From assembly GCF_047948215.1 (NCBI RefSeq), contig NC_134457.1:89738898-89802897 (forward strand): DNA of 64,000 nt, in the 5' to 3' direction. This document shows positions 1 through 11,848 of this stretch, in pieces (position 1 is the stretch's first letter; every line of letters begins with the position of its first letter). The translations under genes and the position numbers were made by a program. The notes beneath the pieces are model-generated. The model searched no databases, was not told the DNA's origin, and saw only the letters and a program-made list of their open reading frames with translations. Origin of the DNA: Lycorma delicatula. Taxonomy: Eukaryota > Arthropoda > Insecta > Hemiptera > Fulgoridae.

Positions 1-143
1 CAAATTCTTACAGGCTAATGATATAAATAGGTTTATTAAATGAAATTGTTGGGACTAGAAAGAGAATCTTGTAAAGCTGCATGAAACCATTCAAATGATT
101 GAATTCATATTATTCAAGTAGGCAAGTTTTAGAATATTTAAAA
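1..143 (+). repeat. Reference monomer (type A)
   Basis: Used as the numbering standard. Positions 1-50 are the variable head (here gctaatg, ggtttatt, gaaattgtt). Positions 51-88 run from gggactag to gaaacc and are almost constant in all types. Positions 89-104 hold an inverted repeat ATTCAA-ATGA-TTGAAT. Positions 100-107 are the palindrome TGAATTCA, which contains an EcoRI site, and ATTCAA recurs at 112-117. A second dyad, GTTTTA-7 bases-TAAAAC, spans 126-144 and so crosses into the next monomer. Both forward and reverse strands contain stops in every frame. Confidence 0.95.
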
Positions 144-3100
144 CAAATTGTTACAGGCTAACGATATAAATGGGATAATTAAATGAAAGAGTTGGGACTA
201 GAAAGAGAATCTTGTAAAGCTACATGAAACCATTCAAATGATTGTATTCATATTATTCAAGTAGGCAAGATTTAGAATATTAAAAACAAATTCTTACAGG
301 CTTATGATATAAATAATTTAATTAAATGATAGTGTTGGGACTAGAAAGAGAATCTTGTAAAGCTGCATGAAACCATTCAAATGATTGAATTCATATTATT
401 CAAGTAGGCAAGTTTTAGAATATTTAAAACAAATTGTTACAGGCTAACGATATAAATGGGATATTTAAATGAAAGAGTTGGGACTAGAAAGAGAATCTTG
501 TAAAGCTGCATGAAAACATTCAAATGATTGTATTCATATTATTCAAGTAGGCAAGTTTTAGAATATTTAAAACAAATTCTTACAGGTTAATGATATAAAT
601 AAGTTAATTAAACGAAAGTGTTGGGACTAGAAAGTGAATCTTGTAAAGCTGCATGAAACCATTTTAATAATTGAATTCCTATTATTCAAGTAGGCAAGTT
701 TTAGAATATTTAAAACAAATTCTTACAGGCTACTGATATAAATGGGTTAGTTAAATGAAAGGGTTCGGACTAGAAAGAGAATATTGCAAAGCTGCATGAA
801 ATCATTCAAATGATTGACTTCATATTATTCAAGTAGGCAAGTTTTAGAATATTTAAAACAAATTGTTACAGGCTAATGATATAATTAAGTTAGTTAAATG
901 AAAGAGTTGGGACTAGAAAGAGAATCTTGTAAAGCTGCATGAAACCATTCAAGTGATTGAATTCATATTATTCAAGTAGGCAAGTTTTAGAATATTTAAA
1001 ACAAATTGTTACAGGCAAAGATATAAATGGGTTATGTAAAAAAAAAGTTGGGACTAGAAAGAGAATCTTCTGAAGCTGCGTGAAACCAATCAAATGATTG
1101 AATTCCTATTATTCAAGTAGGCAAGTTTTAGAATATTTAAAACAAATTCTTACAGGCTAATGATATAAATAGGTTTATTAAATGAAATTGTGGGGACTAG
1201 AAAGAGAATCTTGTAAAGCTGCATGAAACCATTCAAATGATTGAATTCATATTATTCAAGTAGGCAAGTTTTAGAATATTTAAAACAAATTCTTACAGGC
1301 TACTGATATAAATGGGTTAGTTAAATGAAAGGGTTCGGACTAGAAAGAGAATATTGCAAAGCTGCATGAAATCATTCAAATGATTGACTTCATATTATTC
1401 AAGTAGGCAGGTTTTAGAATATTTAAAACAAATTGTTACAGGCTAATGATATAATTAAGTTAGTTAAATGAAAGAGTTGGGACTAGAAAGAGAATCTTGT
1501 AAAGCTGCATGAAACCATTCAAATGATTGAATTCATATTATTCAAGTAGGCAAGTTTTAGAATATTTAAAACAAATTGTTACAGGCAAAGATATAAATGG
1601 GTTAATTAAATAAAAGAGTTGGGACTAGAAAGAGAATCTTGTAAAGCTGCATGAAACCATTCAAATGATTGAATTCATATTATTCAAGTAGGCAAGTTTT
1701 AGAATATTAAAAACAAATTCTTACAGGCTTATGATATAAATAAGTTAATTAAATGAAAGTGTTGGGACTAGAAAGAGAATCTTGTAAAGCTGCTTGAAAC
1801 CATTCAAATGATTGAATTCATATTATTCAAGTAGGCAAGTATTAGAATATTTAAAACAAATTGTTACAGGCTAACGATATAAATGGGATATTTAAATGAA
1901 AGAGTTGGGACTAGAAAGAGAATCATGTAAAGCTGCATGAAACCATTCAAATGATTGTATTCATATTATTCAAGTAGGCAAGTTTTAGAATATTTAAAAC
2001 AAATTCTTACAGGCAAAGATATAAATGTGTTAATTAAATAAAAGAGTTGGGACTAGAAAGAGAATCTTGTAAAGCTGCATGAAACCATTCAAATGATTGA
2101 ATTCCTATTATTCAAGTAGGCAAGTTTTAGAATATTTAAAACAAATTCTTACAGGCTACTGATATAAATGGGTTAGTTAAATGAAAGGGTTCGGACTAGA
2201 AAGAGAATATTGCAAAGCTGCATGAAATCATTCAAATGATTGACTGCATATTATTCAAGTAGGCAAGTTTTAGAATATTTAAAACAAATTGTTACAGGCT
2301 AATGATATAATTAAGTTAGTGTAATGAAAGAGTTGGGACTAGAAAGAGAATCTTGTAAAGCTGCATGAAACCATTCAAGTGATTGAATTCATATTATTCA
2401 AGTAGGCAAGTTTTAGAATATTTAAAACAAATTGTTACAGGCAAAGATATAAATGGGTTAATTAAATAAAAGAGTTGGGACTAGAAAGAGAATCTTCTAA
2501 AGCTGCGTGAAACCAATCAAATGATTGAATTCCTATTATTCAAGTAGGCAAGTTTTAGAATATTTAAAACAAATTCTTACAGGCTAATGATATAAATAGG
2601 TTTATTAAATGAAATTGTGGGGACTAGAAAGAGAATCTTGTAAAGCTGCATGAAACCATTCACATGATTGAATTCATATTATTCAAGTAGGCAAGTTTTA
2701 GAATATTTAAAACAAATTCTTACAGGCTACTGATATAAATGGGTTAGTTAAATGAAAGGGTTCGGACTAGAAAGAGAATATTGCCAAGCTGCATGAAATC
2801 ATTCAAATGATTGAATTCATATTATTCAAGTAGGCAAGTATTAGAATATTTAAAACAAATTGTTACAGGCTAACGATATAAATGGGATATTTAAATGAAA
2901 GAGTTGGGACTAGAAAGAGAATCATGTAAAGCTGCATGAAACCATTCAAATGATTGTATTCATATTATTCAAGTAGGCAAGTTTTAGAATATTTAAAACA
3001 AATTCTTACAGGTTAATGATATAAATAAGTTAATTAAACGAAAGTGTTGGGACTAGAAAGAGAATCTTGTAAAGCTGCATGAAACCATTTTAATGATTGA

Positions 3101-3284
3101 ATTCCTATTATTCAAGTAGGCAAGTTTTAGAATATTTAAAACAAATTCTTACAGGCTACTGATATAAATGGGTTAGTTAAATGAAAGGGTTCGGACTAGA
3201 AAGAGAATATTGCAAAGCTGCATGAAATCATTCAAATGATTGACTTCATATTATTCAAGTAGGCAAGTTTTAGAATATTAAAAA
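1..3284. repeat. Mixed-order monomer segment, left end
   Basis: Order read from the sequence: A B I C D E F G A' E F H I C H2 E F2 H A' E C D E. The run E F G A' E F H I C H2 E F2 H A' E (716-2855) has the same order as the HOR unit starting at 8709. The I monomer at 287 is a private variant (aataattt, gatagtg). The E at 2713 is chimeric: it has an E head, but its tail carries gaattcat and aagtattag, which normally precede C. The segment therefore looks like an older or rearranged relative of the 32-monomer unit, with D monomers (573, 2999) that the homogenised centre lacks. Confidence 0.8.
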
Positions 3285-5140
3285 CAAATTCTTACAGGCT
3301 AATGATATAATTAAGTTAGTTAAATGAAAGAGTTGGGACTAGAAAGAGAATCTTGTAAAGCTGCATGAAACCATTCAAATGATTGAATTCATATTATTTA
3401 AGCAGGCAAGTTTTAGAATATTTAAAACAAATTGTTACAGCCAAAGATATAAATGGGTTAATTAAATAAAAGAGTTGGGACTAGAAAGAGAATCTTGTAA
3501 AGCTGCATGAAACCATTCAAATGATTGAATTCCTATTATTCAAGTAGGCAAGTTTTAGAATATTTAAAACAAATTCTTACAGGCTACTGATATAAATGGG
3601 TTAGTTAAATGAAAGGGTTCGGACTAGAAAGAGAATATTGCAAAGCTGCATGAAATCATTCAAATGATTGACTTCATATTATTCAAGTAGGCAAGTTTTA
3701 GAATATTTAAAACAAATTGTTACAGGCTAATGATATAAATAAGTTAGTTAAATGGAAGAGTTGGGACTAGAAAGAGAATCTTGTAAAGCTGCATGAAACC
3801 ATTCAAATGATTGAATTCATATTATTCAAGTAGGCAAGTTTTAGAATATTTAGAACAGATTGTTACAGGCTAACGATATAAATGGGATAATTAAATGAAA
3901 GAGTTGGGACTAGAAAGAGAATCTTGTAAAGCTGCATGAAACCATTCAAATGATTGTATTCATATTATTCAAGTAGGCAAGTTTTACAATATTTAAAACA
4001 AATTGTTACAGGCTAATTATATAAATAAGTTAATTAAATGAAAGCATTGGGACTAGAAAGAGAATCTTGTAAAGCTGCATGAAACTATTCAAATGATTGA
4101 ATTCATATTATTCAAGTAGGCAAGTTTTAGAATATTTAAAACAAATTGTTACAGGCTAATGATATAAATAAGTTAATTAAATGAAAGGGTTCGGACTAGA
4201 AAGAGAATATTGCAAAGCTGCATGAAATCATTCAAATGATTGACTTCATATTATTCAAGTAGGCAAGTTTTAGAATATTAAAAACAAATTCTTACAGGCT
4301 AATGATATAATTAAGTTAGTTAAATGAAAGAGTTGGGACTAGAAAGAGAATCTTGTAAAGCTGCATGAAACCATTCAAATGATTGAATTCATATTATTTA
4401 AGCAGGCAAGTTTTAGAATATTTAAAACAAATTGTTACAGCCAAAGATATAAATGGGTTAATTAAATAAAAGAGTTGGGACTAGAAAGAGAATCTTGTAA
4501 AGCTGCATGAAACCATTCAAATGATTGAATTCCTATTATTCAAGTAGGCAAGTTTTAGAATATTTAAAACAAATTCTTACAGGCACTGATATAAATGGGT
4601 TAGTTAAATGAAAGGGTTCGGACTAGAAAGAGAATATTGCAAAGCTGCATGAAATCATTCAAATGATTGACTTCATATTATTCAAGTAGGCAAGTTTTAG
4701 AATATTTAAAACAAATTGTTACAGGCTAATGATATAAATAAGTTAGTTAAATGGAAGAGTTGGGACTAGAAAGAGAATCTTGTAAAGCTGCATGAAACCA
4801 TTCAAATGATTGAATTCATATTATTCAAGTAGGCAAGTTTTAGAATATTTAGAACAGATTGTTACAGGCTAACGATATAAATGGGATAATTAAATGAAAG
4901 AGTTGGGACTAGAAAGAGAATCTTGTAAAGCTGCATGAAACCATTCAAATGATTGTATTCATATTATTCAAGTAGGCAAGTTTTACAATATTTAAAACAA
5001 ATTGTTACAGGCTAATTATATAAATAAGTTAATTAAATGAAAGCATTGGGACTAGAAAGAGAATCTTGTAAAGCTGCATGAAACTATTCAAATGATTGAA
5101 TTCATATTATTCAAGTAGGCAAGTTTTAGAATATTTAAAA
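3285..5140. repeat. Tandem 7-monomer HOR, 1000-bp period
   Basis: F H E J B K L occupies 3285-4284 (exactly 1000 bp: six monomers of 143 and one of 142). It repeats as F H E J B K from 4285, where M replaces L. Both F copies begin 'caaattctta' rather than the usual 'caaattgtta' and both end with the rare attatttaagcaggc tail. Both H copies carry cagcc in place of cagg. The second copy's E has a 1-bp deletion (ggcactg instead of ggctactg). The same module with the same deletion recurs near 48673 and 51527, which marks those copies as descendants of the second repeat here or of its source. Confidence 0.9.
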
Positions 5141-5282
5141 AAATTGTTACAGGCTAATGATATAAATAAGTTAATTAAATGAAAGAGTTGGGACTAGAAA
5201 GAAAATCTCCTAAAGCTGAATGAAACCATTCAAATGATTGAATTCCTATTATTCAAGTAGGCAAGTTTTGTAATATTTAAAA
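5141..5282. repeat. Type M monomer, 142 bp
   Basis: This divergent monomer has a shortened junction (seven A where other monomers read aaaacaaa). Its otherwise conserved centre is altered to aaaatctcctaaagctgaatg. It follows K and leads into the N-N2-O series. Related copies lie at 59804 and 63088, and fused M/N2 versions at 49529 and 52383. Confidence 0.85.
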
Positions 5283-5567
5283 CAAATTGTTACAGGCTAA
5301 TGATATAAATAGGTTAATTAAATGAAAGAGTTGGGACTAAAAAGAGACTCTTGTAAAGCTGCATGAAACCAGTCAAATGATTGAATTCATATTATTCAAG
5401 TAGGCAAGTTTTGTAATATTTAAAACAAATTGTTACAGGCTAATGATATAAATAGGTTAATTAAATGAAAGAGTTGGGATTAAAAAGAGACTCTTGTAAA
5501 GCTGCATGAAACCATTCAAATGATTGAATTCATATTATTCAAATGGCAAGTTTTAGAATATGTAAAA

Positions 5568-6709
5568 CAAATTGTTACAGGCTAATGATATAAATAGGTT
5601 TATTAAATGAAATTGTTGGGACTAGAAAGAGAATCTTGTAAAGCTGCATGAAACCTTTCAAATGATTGAATTCATATTATTCAAGTTGGCAAGTTTTAGA
5701 ATATTTAAAACAAATTGTTACAGGCAAAGATATAAATGGGATAATTAAATGAAAGAGTTGGGACTAGAAAGAGAATCTTGTAAAGCTGCATGAAACCATT
5801 CAAATGATTGAATTCATATTATTCAAGTAGGCAAGTTTTAGAATATTTAAAACAAATTGTTACAGGCTAATTATATAAATAAGTTAATTAAATGAAAGCA
5901 TTGGGACTAGAAAGAGAATCTTGTAAAGCTACATGAAACCATTCAAATGATTGAATTCATATTATTCAAGTAGGCAATTTTTAGAATATTTAAAACAAAT
6001 TGTTACACGCTTAAGATATAAATGGGAAAATTAAATGAAAGAGTTGGGACTAGAAAGAGAATCTTTTAAAGCTGCATGAAACCATTCAAATGATTAAATT
6101 CCTATTATTCAAGTAGGCAAGTTTTAGAATATTTAAAACAAATTCTTACAGGCTAATGATATAAATAGGTTTATTAAATGAAAGTGTTGGGACTAGAAAG
6201 AGAATATTGCAAAGCTGCATGAAATCATTCAAATGATTGTAATCATATTATTCAAGTAGGCAAGTTTTAGAATATTAAAAACAAATTCTTACAGGCTAAT
6301 GATATAAATAAGTTAATTCAATGAAAGTGTTGGGACTAGAAAGAGAATCTTGTAAAGCTGCATGAAACCATTCAAATGATTGAATTCATATTATTCAAGT
6401 AGGCAAGTTTTAGAATATTTAAAACAAATTGTTACAGGCAAAGATAAAAATGGGTTAATTAAATGAAAGGTTTGGGACTAGAAACAGAATATTGTAAAGC
6501 TGCATGAAATCATTCAAATGATTGAATTCATATTATTCAAGTAGGCAAGTTATAGAATATTTAAAACAAATTGTTACACGCTTAACATATAAATGGGAAA
6601 ATTAAATGAAAGAGTTGGGACTAGAAAGAGAATCTTTTAAAGCTGCATGAAACCATTCAAATGATTAAATTCCTATTATTCAAGTAGGCAAGTTTTAGAA
6701 TATTTAAAA
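5568..6709. repeat. Eight-monomer cassette O-P-K-Q-R-S-T-Q2, copy 1
   Basis: The cassette is 1142 bp. Diagnostic features in order are aaaccttt and gttggc (O), ggcaaag with gggataatt (P), aagctac with caattttt (K), cgcttaag with ctttta and gattaaatt (Q), atattgc with ttgtaatc (R), ttaattcaatg (S), gataaaaat with aaacag and gttatag (T), and cgcttaac (Q2). The same order and the same 1142-bp length occur at 15272, 49670 and 52524. Confidence 0.92.
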
Positions 6710-7852
6710 CAAATTCTTACAGGCTAATGATATAAATAGGTTTATTAAATGAAAGTGTTGGGACTAGAAAGAGAATAATGCAAAGCTGCATGAAATCATT
6801 CAAATGATTGACTTCATATTATTCAAGTAGGCAAGTTTTAGAATATTTAAAACAAATTGTTACAGGCTAATGATATAATTAAGTTAGTTAAATGAAAGAG
6901 TTGGGACTAGAAAGAGAATCTTGTAAAGCTGCATGAAACCATTCAAATGATTGAATTCATATTATTTAAGCAGGCAAGTTTTAGAATATTTAAAACAAAT
7001 TGTTACAGGCAAAGATATAAATGGGTTAATTAAATAAAAGAGTTGGGACTAGAAAGAGAATCTTGTAAAGCTGCATGAAACCATTCAAATGATTGAATTC
7101 CTATTATTCAAGTAGGCAAGTTTTAGAATATTTAAAACAAATTCTTACAGGCTAATGATATAAATAGGTTTATTAAATGAAATTGTGGGGACTAGAAAGA
7201 GAATCTTGTAAAGCTGCATGAAACCATTCAAATGATTGAATTCATATTATTCAAGTAGGCAAGTTTTAGAATATTTAAAACAAATTGTTACAGGCTAACG
7301 ATATAAATGGGATATTTAAATGAAAGAGTTGGGACTAGAAAGAAAATCTTGTAAAGCTGCATGAAACCATTCAAATGATTGTATTCATATTATTCAAGTA
7401 GGCAAGTTTTAAAATATTTAAAACAAATTCTTACAGGTTAATGATATAAATAAGTTAATTAAACGAAAGTGTTGGGACTAGAAAGAGAATCTTGTAAAGC
7501 TGCATGAAACCATTTTAATGATTGAATTCCTATTATTCAAGTAGGCAAGTTTTAGAATATTTAAAACAAATTCTTACAGGCTACTGATATAAATGGGTTA
7601 GTTAAATGAAAGGGTTCGGACTAGAAAGAGAATATTGCAAAGCTGCATGAAATCATTCAAATGATTGACTTCATATTATTCAAGTAGGCAAGTTTTAGAA
7701 TATTTAAAACAAATTGTTACAGGCTAATGATATAAATAAGTTAGTTAAATGAAAGAGTTGGGACTAGAAAGTGAATCTTGTAAAGCTGCATGAAACCATT
7801 CAAATGATTGAATTCATATTATTCAAGTAGGCAAGTTTTAGAATATTTAGAA

Positions 7853-7995
7853 CAGATTGTTACAGGCTAACGATATAAATGGGATAATTAAATGAAAGAG
7901 TTGGGACTAGAAAGAGAATCTTGTAAAGCTGCATGAAACCATTCAAATGATTGTATTCATATTATTCAAGTAGGCAAGTTTTAGAATATTTAAAA
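7853..7995. repeat. Chimeric monomer B/P (deletion junction)
   Basis: The head and centre match type B (cagattg start, gctaacg, gggataatt, gtattcat). The end reads gttttagaat instead of the gttttacaat that normally follows B and precedes K, and the next monomer is T instead of K. At 17557-18127 the corresponding order is B K O P then T. An exchange between B and P would delete the 428 bp of K-O-P. The direction (deletion here rather than insertion there) is an inference, supported by the third copy at 54952, which also has K-O-P. Confidence 0.7.
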
Positions 7996-9279
7996 CAAAT
8001 TGTTACAGGCAAAGATAAAAATGGGTTAATTAAATGAAAGGTTTGGGACTAGAAACAGAATATTGTAAAGCTGCATGAAATCATTCAAATGATTGAATTC
8101 ATATTATTCAAGTAGGCAAGTTATAGAATATTTAAAACAAATTGTTACGCGCTTAACATATAAATGAGAAAATTAAATGAAAGAGTTGGGACTAGAAAGA
8201 GAATCTTTTAAAGCTGCATGAAACCATTCAAATGATTAAATTCCTATTATTCAAGTAGGCAAGTTTTAGAATATTTAAAACAAATTCTTACAGGCTAATG
8301 ATATAAATAGGTTTATTAAATGAAAGTGTTGGGACTAGAAAGAGAATAATGCAAAGCTGCATGAAATCATTCAAACGATTGTAATCATATTATTCAAGTA
8401 GGCAAGTTTTAGAATATTTAAAACAAATTCTTACAGGCTAATAATATAAATAAGTTAATTAAATGAAAGTGTTGGGACTAGAAAGAGAATCTTGTAAAGC
8501 TGCATGAAGCCTTTCAAATGATTGAATTCATATTATTCAAGTTGGCAAGTTTTAGAATATTTAAAACAAATTGTTACAGGCAAAGATATAAATGGGTTAA
8601 TTAAATAAAAGAGTTGGGACTAGAAAGAGAATCTTGTAAAGCTGCATGAAACCATTCAAATGATTGAATTCCTATTATTCAAGTAGGCAAGTTTTAGAAT
8701 ATTTAAAACAAATTCTTACAGGCTAATGATATAAATAGGTTTATTAAATGAAATTGTTGGGACTAGAAAGAGAATCTTGTAAAGCTGCATGAAACCATTC
8801 AAATGATTGAATTCATATTATTCAAGTAGGCAAGTTTTAGAATATTTAAAACAAATTGTTACAGGCTAACGATATAAATGGGATAATTAAATGAAAGAGT
8901 TGGGACTAGAAAGAGAATCTTGTAAAGCTACATGAAACCATTCAAATGATTGTATTCATATTATTCAAGTAGGCAAGTATTAGAATATTTAAAACAAATT
9001 GTTACAGGCTAACGATATAAATGGGATATTTAAATGAAAGAGTTGGGACTAGAAAGAGAATCATGTAAAGCTGCATGAAACCATTCAAATGATTGTATTC
9101 ATATTATTCAAGTGGGCAAGTTTTAGAATATTTAAAACAAATTGTTACAGGCAAAGATATAAATGGGTTAATTAAATAAAAGAGTTGGGACTAGAAAGAG
9201 AATCTTGTAAAGCTGCATGAAACCATTCAAATAATTGAATTCCTATTATTCAAGTAGGCAAGTTTTAGAATATTTAAAA

Positions 9280-11848
9280 CAAATTCTTACAGGCTACTGA
9301 TATAAATGGGTTAGTTAAATGAAAGGGTTCGGACTAGAAAGAGAATATTGCAAAGCTGCATGAAATCATACAAATGATTGACTTCATATTATTCAAGTAG
9401 GCAAGTTTTAGAATATTTAAAACAAATTGTTACAGGCTAATGATATAATTAAGTTAGTTAAATGAAAGAGTTGGGACTAGAAAGAGAATCTTGTAAAGCT
9501 GCATGAAACCATTCAAGTGATTGAATTCATATTATTCAAGTAGGCAAGTTTTAGAATATTTAAAACAAATTGTTACAGGCAAAGATATAAATGGGTTATG
9601 TAAAAAAAAAGTTGGGACTAGAAAGAGAATCTTCTGAAGCTGCGTGAAACCAATCAAATGATTGAATTCCTATTATTCAAGTAGGCAAGTTTTAGAATAT
9701 TTAAAACAAATTCTTACAGGCTAATGATATAAATAGGTTTATTAAATGAAATTGTGGGGACTAGAAAGAGAATCTTGTAAAGCTGCATGAAACCATTCAA
9801 ATGATTGAATTCATATTATTCAAGTAGGCAAGTTTTAGAATATTTAAAACAAATTCTTACAGGCTACTGATATAAATGGGTTAGTTAAATGAAAGGGTTC
9901 GGACTAGAAAGAGAATATTGCAAAGCTGCATGAAATCATTCAAATGATTGACTTCATATTATTCAAGTAGGCAGGTTTTAGAATATTTAAAACAAATTGT
10001 TACAGGCTAATGATATAATTAAGTTAGTTAAATGAAAGAGTTGGGACTAGAAAGAGAATCTTGTAAAGCTGCATGAAACCATTCAAATGATTGAATTCAT
10101 ATTATTCAAGTAGGCAAGTTTTAGAATATTTAAAACAAATTGTTACAGGCAAAGATATAAATGGGTTAATTAAATAAAAGAGTTGGGACTAGAAAGAGAA
10201 TCTTGTAAAGCTGCATGAAACCATTCAAATGATTGAATTCATATTATTCAAGTAGGCAAGTTTTAGAATATTAAAAACAAATTCTTACAGGCTTATGATA
10301 TAAATAAGTTAATTAAATGAAAGTGTTGGGACTAGAAAGAGAATCTTGTAAAGCTGCATGAAACCATTCAAATGATTGAATTCATATTATTCAAGTAGGC
10401 AAGTATTAGAATATTTAAAACAAATTGTTACAGGCTAACGATATAAATGGGATATTTAAATGAAAGAGTTGGGACTAGAAAGAGAATCATGTAAAGCTGC
10501 ATGAAACCATTCAAATGATTGTATTCATATTATTCAAGTAGGCAAGTTTTAGAATATTTAAAACAAATTCTTACAGGCAAAGATATAAATGTGTTAATTA
10601 AATAAAAGAGTTGGGACTAGAAAGAGAATCTTGTAAAGCTGCATGAAACCATTCAAATGATTGAATTCCTATTATTCAAGTAGGCAAGTTTTAGAATATT
10701 TAAAACAAATTCTTACAGGCTACTGATATAAATGGGTTAGTTAAATGAAAGGGTTCGGACTAGAAAGAGAATATTGCAAAGCTGCATGAAATCATTCAAA
10801 TGATTGACTGCATATTATTCAAGTAGGCAAGTTTTAGAATATTTAAAACAAATTGTTACAGGCTAATGATATAATTAAGTTAGTGTAATGAAAGAGTTGG
10901 GACTAGAAAGAGAATCTTGTAAAGCTGCATGAAACCATTCAAGTGATTGAATTCATATTATTCAAGTAGGCAAGTTTTAGAATATTTAAAACAAATTGTT
11001 ACAGGCAAAGATATAAATGGGTTAATTAAATAAAAGAGTTGGGACTAGAAAGAGAATCTTCTAAAGCTGCGTGAAACCAATCAAATGATTGAATTCCTAT
11101 TATTCAAGTAGGCAAGTTTTAGAATATTTAAAACAAATTCTTACAGGCTAATGATATAAATAGGTTTATTAAATGAAATTGTGGGGACTAGAAAGAGAAT
11201 CTTGTAAAGCTGCATGAAACCATTCACATGATTGAATTCATATTATTCAAGTAGGCAAGTTTTAGAATATTTAAAACAAATTCTTACAGGCTACTGATAT
11301 AAATGGGTTAGTTAAATGAAAGGGTTCGGACTAGAAAGAGAATATTGCAAAGCTGCATGAAATCATTCAAATGATTGACTTCATATTATTCAAGTAGGCA
11401 AGTTTTAGAATATTTAAAACAAATTGTTACAGGCTAATGATATAAATAAGTTAGTTAAATGGAAGAGTTGGGACTAGAAAGAGAATCTTGTAAAGCTGCA
11501 TGAAACCATTCAAATGATTGAATTCATATTATTCAAGTAGGCAAGTTTTAGAATATTTAGAACAGATTGTTACAGGCTAACGATATAAATGGGATAATTA
11601 AATGAAAGAGTTGGGACTAGAAAGAGAATCTTGTAAAGCTGCATGAAACCATTCAAATGATTGTATTCATATTATTCAAGTAGGCAAGTTTTACAATATT
11701 TAAAACAAATTGTTACAGGCTAATTATATAAATAAGTTAATTAAATGAAAGCATTGGGACTAGAAAGAGAATCTTGTAAAGCTGCATGAAACTATTCAAA
11801 TAATTGAATTCCTATTATTCAAGTAGGCAAGTTTTAGAATATTTAAAA
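9280..11848. repeat. 18-monomer internal period, 2569 bp
   Basis: E F G A' E F H I C H2 E F2 H A' E J B K/H, followed at 11849 by E F G A' E F H I C H2 again. Matching subtypes include the E with gcaggtttt (9850 and 12419), G with nine A (9566 and 12135), and F with attcaagtg (9423 and 11992). The second copy stops at H2 (13133), where A restarts the larger unit. Confidence 0.88.
11706..11848. repeat. Chimeric monomer K/H, founder junction of the 18-mer
   Basis: The head is K (ctaatta, aagcatt, gaaactattc), but the tail is ataattgaattcct instead of K's own gatt gaattcat. The identical tail belongs to the H at 9138, which, like this monomer, is followed by E F G A'. The simplest reading is an unequal exchange between K and that H, with the breakpoint inside attcaaat, which duplicated the block starting at E. 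The same chimera recurs at 21695, 25119, 30827, 36965, 40249, 43390 and 46674, so it spread with the HOR. Confidence 0.8.

Larger units (their letters stand above)
5283..8708. repeat. Divergent segment, copy 1 (24 monomers)
   Basis: Order: N N2 O P K Q R S T Q2 R2 F H A' C D E J B T Q2 R2 S2 H. N and N2 change the conserved centre to aaaaagagactc, and N2 loses one base (attcaaatggc) and has aatatgtaaaac at its end. This set of types is absent from the homogenised units and recurs as a block at 14987, 49670, 52524, 60232 and 63516. Relative to copies 2 and 3, this copy lacks K-O-P between B (7853) and T (7996). Confidence 0.88.

Noticed and set aside
126..144. Intrinsic terminators at the GTTTTA/TAAAAC dyads
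   Set aside because: The arms are A+T only apart from one pair and lack a G+C stem. They recur every monomer without any gene, so they are structural satellite features.
716..858. CENP-B-box-like motif in E monomers (ttcggactagaaaga)
   Set aside because: TTCG, four bases and A match the start of the box core, but the required CGGG is aaga here. Every E copy reads the same, so no functional box is supported.
7996..8137. Transposon or foreign insertion at the abrupt change of monomer types
   Set aside because: The T and Q2 monomers are full-length, in phase and alignable to the rest; only the type changes. No terminal repeats or target duplications are present.
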